Assembly (NCBI RefSeq): GCF_963924245.1
Contig: NC_086284.1
Span: 161,501,653 to 161,565,652, forward strand
Direction of reading: 5' to 3'
Source of the DNA: Chroicocephalus ridibundus
Taxonomy: Eukaryota > Chordata > Aves > Charadriiformes > Laridae
DNA: 64,000 bases
Shown here: positions 59,375 through 64,000 of the stretch, piece by piece
Layout of the letters: the number at the start of each line of letters is the position of its first letter
Numbering within the stretch: position 1 is the stretch's first letter
The notes under the pieces: model-generated
What the model saw: only the letters and a program-made list of their open reading frames with translations
Databases searched by the model: none
Told to the model about the DNA's origin: nothing
Position numbers and translations under genes: made by a program

Positions 59375-62300
59375 CTGGAGGGGGAAGAGAGAAAAAAAAA
59401 AAAGACAAAACTATAAACAACCTGAAGTCACAGGAAGTTAGATGTAGGCTTTTGATACCCCCTCTTCTCTTTGCAAAATAGAATCATATGAATTGAGGGT
59501 GTAGAAGTAGGTGAACATACTGAGAATGTGGCCACTGTACATATCTAAGAAATCCATGAGACACTTAGATTTCCAACTAAGCTTTCACAATATTTCAGCT
59601 AAACTACTAGCTATTGTGGTTCAGTTTTCCTTCTATTTCCAGATAATCCAGACCATCAGCATGTGAAAATGTCAAGCCTCAATATCTGGGAAGAAGTGAC
59701 TCCAACTTCTTCCCTACAGATAGCCTTTAAGATTTATCTTCACTGCCCCTTAATGACAGGAATCAGGGTTGAACTCTAGAGCTTCCCCTTCCAGCCACAA
59801 GCTTCCCCTTCCTTCTGACAAAGAAGCTGCTCTTAAATAGAGATTTTAATGTGATCAACATGTTTGTACAACACCAACGCCTGTAACAGCATAGTTCCAA
59901 ATGATTAACACACTTCTACAAGTGAGGTGGCGAACAGAAAAAGACATTCTATCATGTTAATGCAGAGGAACTGAAAGCCATAATATTCTAAGTTTTCTAG
60001 ACATACAGAGTTTTCTTCTTGAGCAAATACAGGAATTCATCATAGAGAGGCAGACCTCTCATACACTGCTAATAATCTACATGACAGCTGCAGTGTAAAG
60101 TAAGTTTAGAGCTGAGAGAACATAATTTAAGAAGAGAATCCATAAAGCATAACTACTTTTGTGATGCTCACACAAAGACTTCTCAGGGTCGATAGTAATT
60201 ATCCCTATTGCCAGGCAGAAGAGGAAAAAACACACCCCCCAAAACGTGTCAAACAGGCATCTCCCCTTTCAGCAGCATTTTAGACAGAGGGAAGACTTCA
60301 CATTATTTCCCAAAAATTTGATAGCTGTATCAGAAATTGCATTAGCTGTATATTTAGAGTACTAGTCATCACTCAGCACTGCAAAAAGTCAAGTCAGGGA
60401 GGGTCATTCAGCCAAGGACCAAGACTCCCTTTTCCCTCTCAGATATTGAAGTATTAAACTCACTTCTTCCATGACCAGTTTGGGCGAAGCAACACGGATA
60501 GCAATGCCCATGTCAGCCAGCTTGTCCAATACATCCTGGAAGTCCAAGTTACGCCGAGATTTGGCTCGAGACAGCGCACGACCCTAGAGAGCAGTTTTGT
60601 TAGTTACACTTTTTGTAGCCGCTTGGAAAAACAGAACTCTTTCTTATTAAAGAAAAACACTATTACATTATAAGTAAACACAGAATGGCTGAGAGCGCAG
60701 ATCACAGTAAGCCACAAAATGGGAAATGAATTTAGACTCTAAGCGATGGGCTCCTGCACAAGCACCTATCTGGTATGATGGCTAGGAAAGTTCCGTGCGT
60801 ATAACATACTAGTCTGCAAGCGTCTTTTTACCCAAACCACTTGTCAGGCAGTGTTCAGGAGTCAGTTTTACTGGGAGCTATTTATCTTCCTCAATCATCC
60901 TGTCACACACTGTAAATAACAGGGGAGGAAATACTTTCTAACTACTGAGGAGTTTTATACGGAGAGCCCCAGCACAGTTAATTCCTCTCGTTAGCTCAGA
61001 GATACCAGAATTTGGTAAAAGGAGCTTTTTCTCCACATCTTCAACCTAACATTTGCCTTGCATAAAGCAGCACCCCCCAAATTTTCAGCAGTAGCAGTCG
61101 AAAGCACTCAGTAAGGGACAAAGAGGACTTTGAGCCTGCAGTCCTCCTGGGCTGGGATTACTGTGGCAACGCAACTCTCTACTTCTATGACCAAGAGATG
61201 AATCACACACTGGACGACCCTTGAACAATATTGTTCTCTGGATGACAGTCCCGTTCCAAACCCTTCCTGAAGTGACTTTTTGACTTACAGCTCCATGGCA
61301 GGTAGTTCCAAAGGTCTCAGTCATGCCTTGCTCCGTGCCAGTAAGAACATAGCTACAGGTGCCCATGGTCCCTCCAATCAAAACAGGTTGTCCAGTCAGC
61401 TGTGGATGCAAAGTATTAGTTCACAAGAAAAAGACTAAAAACCTCATTCTTAATAAAAAGTCTGAGATGAACCATAACTCCAGGAAAGGAGGTCAGGTTC
61501 ACATTCCCTCAGAGCATCCCTGCTCAGCTCAGGTGCCCGGTATCAAGGATTCTGTAGAACTAACTTCACTGAAAGGCGCAAACCAGCAGATCAAAAAATT
61601 CGTGTCCAACAGACAGACAAGGCAAATCACTGAAGCCTGCCCTAGGTACGAAACACTTCTTTCCCTTCATGATCTTCCAACCATTGTGGGTGTGGAGCGG
61701 TAGAGGGAGCTCAGCGTCCCAAGGATCTAACACACAGACAAGCAGAACATTGCCATCCCACAACAGTTCCAGTGCTGTTAGCTCAAAAATGGAACTCACA
61801 ACATTTGGATCTCTGTTAAGGATCCTAAAGTTGCCGGATTCATCCGTAATTCTCTTCTGACTTCCTTCCCCCACAGCTAAACTTACTTGATAATCAACAG
61901 CAATAAGAGGATGGTGAGGAGGGAAGGCCCTGGTTGATCCCTTTCTGTGCACCAGCAGAGTCCGCTCCTTTCCATCCACTACATGTTGCTCCACTTTGGC
62001 AATGTTGTGAGACACATCATAGATAACATGCATATCAAGGTCATCTGGGGTTGTGTTGAAGACTTTGGCAAAGGCCTAAGAAGAGAGCAAATCAGGATGT
62101 GAAGTACAAGAAGATAACTGCTGCGTCATGTGGAAGATTTACAATCTTTTTAGGAATTAAAAGGAACAAATTTGCTTGAAAGTGTTTCTTACTGGTAAGT
62201 CAGTGACCTAAACACTTGGCATGGCAGGTAAGAAACTTCAAATTCAGTCACAGTGGAATTGAATACAACGGTGCTGCGTGTGACAGAATTGGACTGTCCA

Positions 62301-63331
62301 GATTGTTTATCTGCCCATTGTCAGCTTTAATGCTGGAATTCAGTCAGGTATCAACTAGACTAATTCTTGCAACTCTTAAAAGACGTCTTCAGCACTGTAA
62401 AAACAATTTTCTTGTATCCCCTTTTTCCAATTCAAGGCATTTTGAAAAACATTGCTTGAGTGGCTTCTGCAAGTACAATCCAGTGATGTTGAGAGGTTTT
62501 GGATGGATTGCCATGACTGCAGCTTTGTGCAAGTCTCTCCAGAAAACAGTTTAAGAAGCACAAAATGAAAAGGATGTTAAATACTGCAGCTACTCTGTGT
62601 TCCGTATGTCTGGGATAAAGCAGGAGATGTGTACCAAAATATTTACATCAGAGACAACTCTGCTCCTACCTGTCTTGTTAGAAAAGTCATAGAAGAGCGG
62701 TTGACCCATGCATAGTTTCCAGCAGCTGCCATTCCCTTCAAGTAATCCTGTCCCTCTGTGGAGGCAATCCTGGCACACGCCAGCTGGCGATCATTCACTA
62801 TGATTTTGTCCCGTTTCATAGCCTTTTCCATAGCCACCAATGCATCTGGGAAATAAACACAGGAAGTCTAAGTCACTTCTTAATTCTGTTTCAATCTGTG
62901 AGATTAACATGGGTGTCTACAATTTATATTCTAAAACTGAACTAATCTGTCCCATGGTCAAACCTACAGCTTCTTCTCAAACGCAAAAGCAAACCTGCGG
63001 CAGAGCATTATCAACTGTTTGCAAACAGACAACCCCCTGTCAAGGCAACTCAGAATAGACTCAGCAGTTACACTGTAAGAAATGCTCTTTGGTGCTTGAA
63101 TTTACTGTTAATGACAACACCATGCTGAAGAGTTTGCTTCACTTCAGGTACCTACGCCAGTCAGATCGTACCTGTGGCAACCTGGTGGCCCAGGCCTCTG
63201 CTGCCACTGTGGATCATCACGCACACCTGCCCTTTGTGGTCGATGCCCATCTTCCTGGCAGCATATTCGTTGTAAATGTCATCCACGACCTGGATCTCGG
63301 CGTAATGATTTCCGGCTCCCAGGGTTCCCAG
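59267..63331 (-). CDS. RTCB: RTCB, RNA-splicing ligase RtcB homolog, catalytic subunit (3' part, spliced)
   Basis: Six coding exons in transcript order: 63331-63172, 62845-62670, 62075-61887, 61399-61289, 60583-60464, 59374-59267. They join in phase to 287 residues plus stop, which fits residues 219-505 of the vertebrate protein. On that numbering the metal-binding histidines His227 (GAGNH), His259 (MIHSGSRG) and His353 (DVSHN) are present, as is the guanylylated His428 (TTCHGAGR). RTCB joins 2',3'-cyclic phosphate or 3'-phosphate RNA ends to 5'-OH ends using GTP and Mn2+. It works with DDX1, FAM98B, RTRAF and ashwin in tRNA splicing and with archease as activator, and it ligates XBP1 mRNA in the unfolded protein response. 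No disabling change is seen. The upstream exons lie beyond the right edge. Confidence 0.97.
60464..60583 (-). CDS. RTCB: RTCB coding exon
   Basis: Forty codons: [20 protein letters not shown], then [15 protein letters not shown]. Completes the HGAGR loop started in the preceding exon. Acceptor CTCTAG, donor GTGAGT. Confidence 0.97.
61289..61399 (-). CDS. RTCB: RTCB coding exon
   Basis: Thirty-seven codons: [19 protein letters not shown] then GTTCHGA, with the GMP-accepting His428. Acceptor CCACAG, donor GTAAGT. Confidence 0.97.
61887..62075 (-). CDS. RTCB: RTCB coding exon
   Basis: Sixty-three codons in phase 0 (residues 331-393): [20 protein letters not shown], then [19 protein letters not shown], which holds His353, then [13 protein letters not shown]. 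Donor GTAAGT. Confidence 0.97.
62670..62845 (-). CDS. RTCB: RTCB coding exon
   Basis: Acceptor TTCCCAG, donor GTAGGA. Encodes [37 protein letters not shown] and [16 protein letters not shown] (residues 272-330). Confidence 0.96.
63172..63331 (-). CDS. RTCB: RTCB coding exon (first in window)
   Basis: Starts phase 0 after TTGGCAG with [14 protein letters not shown]; includes [14 protein letters not shown]. Carries His227 and His259. Donor GTACGA. Sequence from 63332 to 64000 reads as intron; I do not find the next upstream exon in it. Confidence 0.96.
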
Positions 63332-64000
63332 CTGCCAATCACAACACACGGATCAGACAGTGCTCGTCAACCAGCCCTGGGAGCACAGGGGAAAGCTACA
63401 GAAATATGCGCAATAGGGAAAATTGCTACAGCAAGGTTTTGGTTTTAGAAAAGCTTTTCCAGGGGGAAAAAAAAAAACCAACCATATAAACTGAAAGGAA
63501 GTAGAACACAGTAGCATCATCACTGTCCTCTTTGTTCAGATTTATAACTATTTTTACTGTTGGAAAAACAGTACAATTGAAAAAAAGGATTAGGATCCAC
63601 AGACCATGCTGCCACTTTTTTCCAACTTACTTAGGCCTAGTTGAAAGATGGGAAGAGTACAGAGTACTTAGAATTCACCTTCAATTTGTATAGGCAACGC
63701 AGACATATAGTTATGGTTGTAACTCCACAAGGAAGTTACAACATCCTGTTAATTAGGTACTTACAACCTTTCAGTAGATTAAAGCACGGTATTTTATTTC
63801 CAAGCCCCAGTTTTTTCAACTCTGTAACAGATGATCACTTATTTGCAAGGTGAATGTGAAAATTGAGGACCTAAGATTATTTTGAGGTTAAACTGCTATA
63901 ATCTTGCAGCACCACAATTCGTAAAACTCAAGAAGTCATATAAAAGAAAGCCTTACATAGGGTAGCATTAGTATAGCCATCTCAAAGGCGTTCCACCCGC

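Noticed and set aside
1..64000. CRISPR arrays, operons, phage or toxin-antitoxin systems, tRNA or rRNA genes
   Set aside because: None seen; spliced vertebrate genes and CR1 repeats show this is animal nuclear DNA. A tRNA scan could not be run here.

Overview
This window is a stretch of vertebrate nuclear DNA, almost certainly from a bird. It has large introns with GT/AG borders, a CpG-island promoter, and truncated CR1-type LINE copies, the dominant retrotransposon of birds and reptiles. Its protein-coding exons match conserved vertebrate genes. I see no bacterial-style operon, CRISPR array, integrated virus or rRNA/tRNA gene. The species call is inference; the gene calls rest on exon-by-exon translation with phase-matched splice sites.

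Layout, left to right. (1) 1-10.8 kb, + strand: the 3' half of PWP1, a WD40-repeat chromatin/nucleolar protein. Eight coding exons are visible and the 5' exons lie off the left edge. (2) 11.4-29.9 kb, - strand: the whole of PRDM4, a PR-domain zinc-finger protein. Eleven coding exons join in phase to 800 codons plus stop, starting in a CpG island at about 29.3-30.3 kb. PWP1 and PRDM4 converge tail to tail, with about 0.6 kb between their likely poly(A) signals. (3) 31-36.9 kb: intergenic, with no gene I can support. (4) 37.1-37.7 kb, + strand: the intron-less coding region of ASCL4, a proneural-family bHLH transcription factor, with a probable 3' UTR to about 39.1 kb. (5) 39-58 kb: a gene-poor interval with CR1 debris, simple repeats and a few short stretches that look like regulatory sequence. 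One open, splice-bounded segment on the - strand could be an unannotated exon. (6) 58.3-64 kb, - strand: the 3' half of RTCB, the catalytic subunit of the tRNA-splicing ligase. Six coding exons encode the last 287 residues, and the 5' exons lie off the right edge.

The genes do not form a pathway. PWP1 supports rRNA transcription and chromatin state, PRDM4 and ASCL4 are transcription factors, and RTCB ligates tRNA and XBP1 exons. Their adjacency is best read as conserved synteny: PWP1-PRDM4-ASCL4 are on human chromosome 12q and RTCB on 22q, but here they are neighbours. I found no convincing previously undescribed system. The best leads are a 21-bp inverted pair of NK2-type homeodomain sites with E-boxes and a T-box half-site downstream of ASCL4, a possible spliced 5' exon of ASCL4 with an overlapping upstream ORF, and the unassigned splice-bounded open segment at 39.7-40.0 kb.
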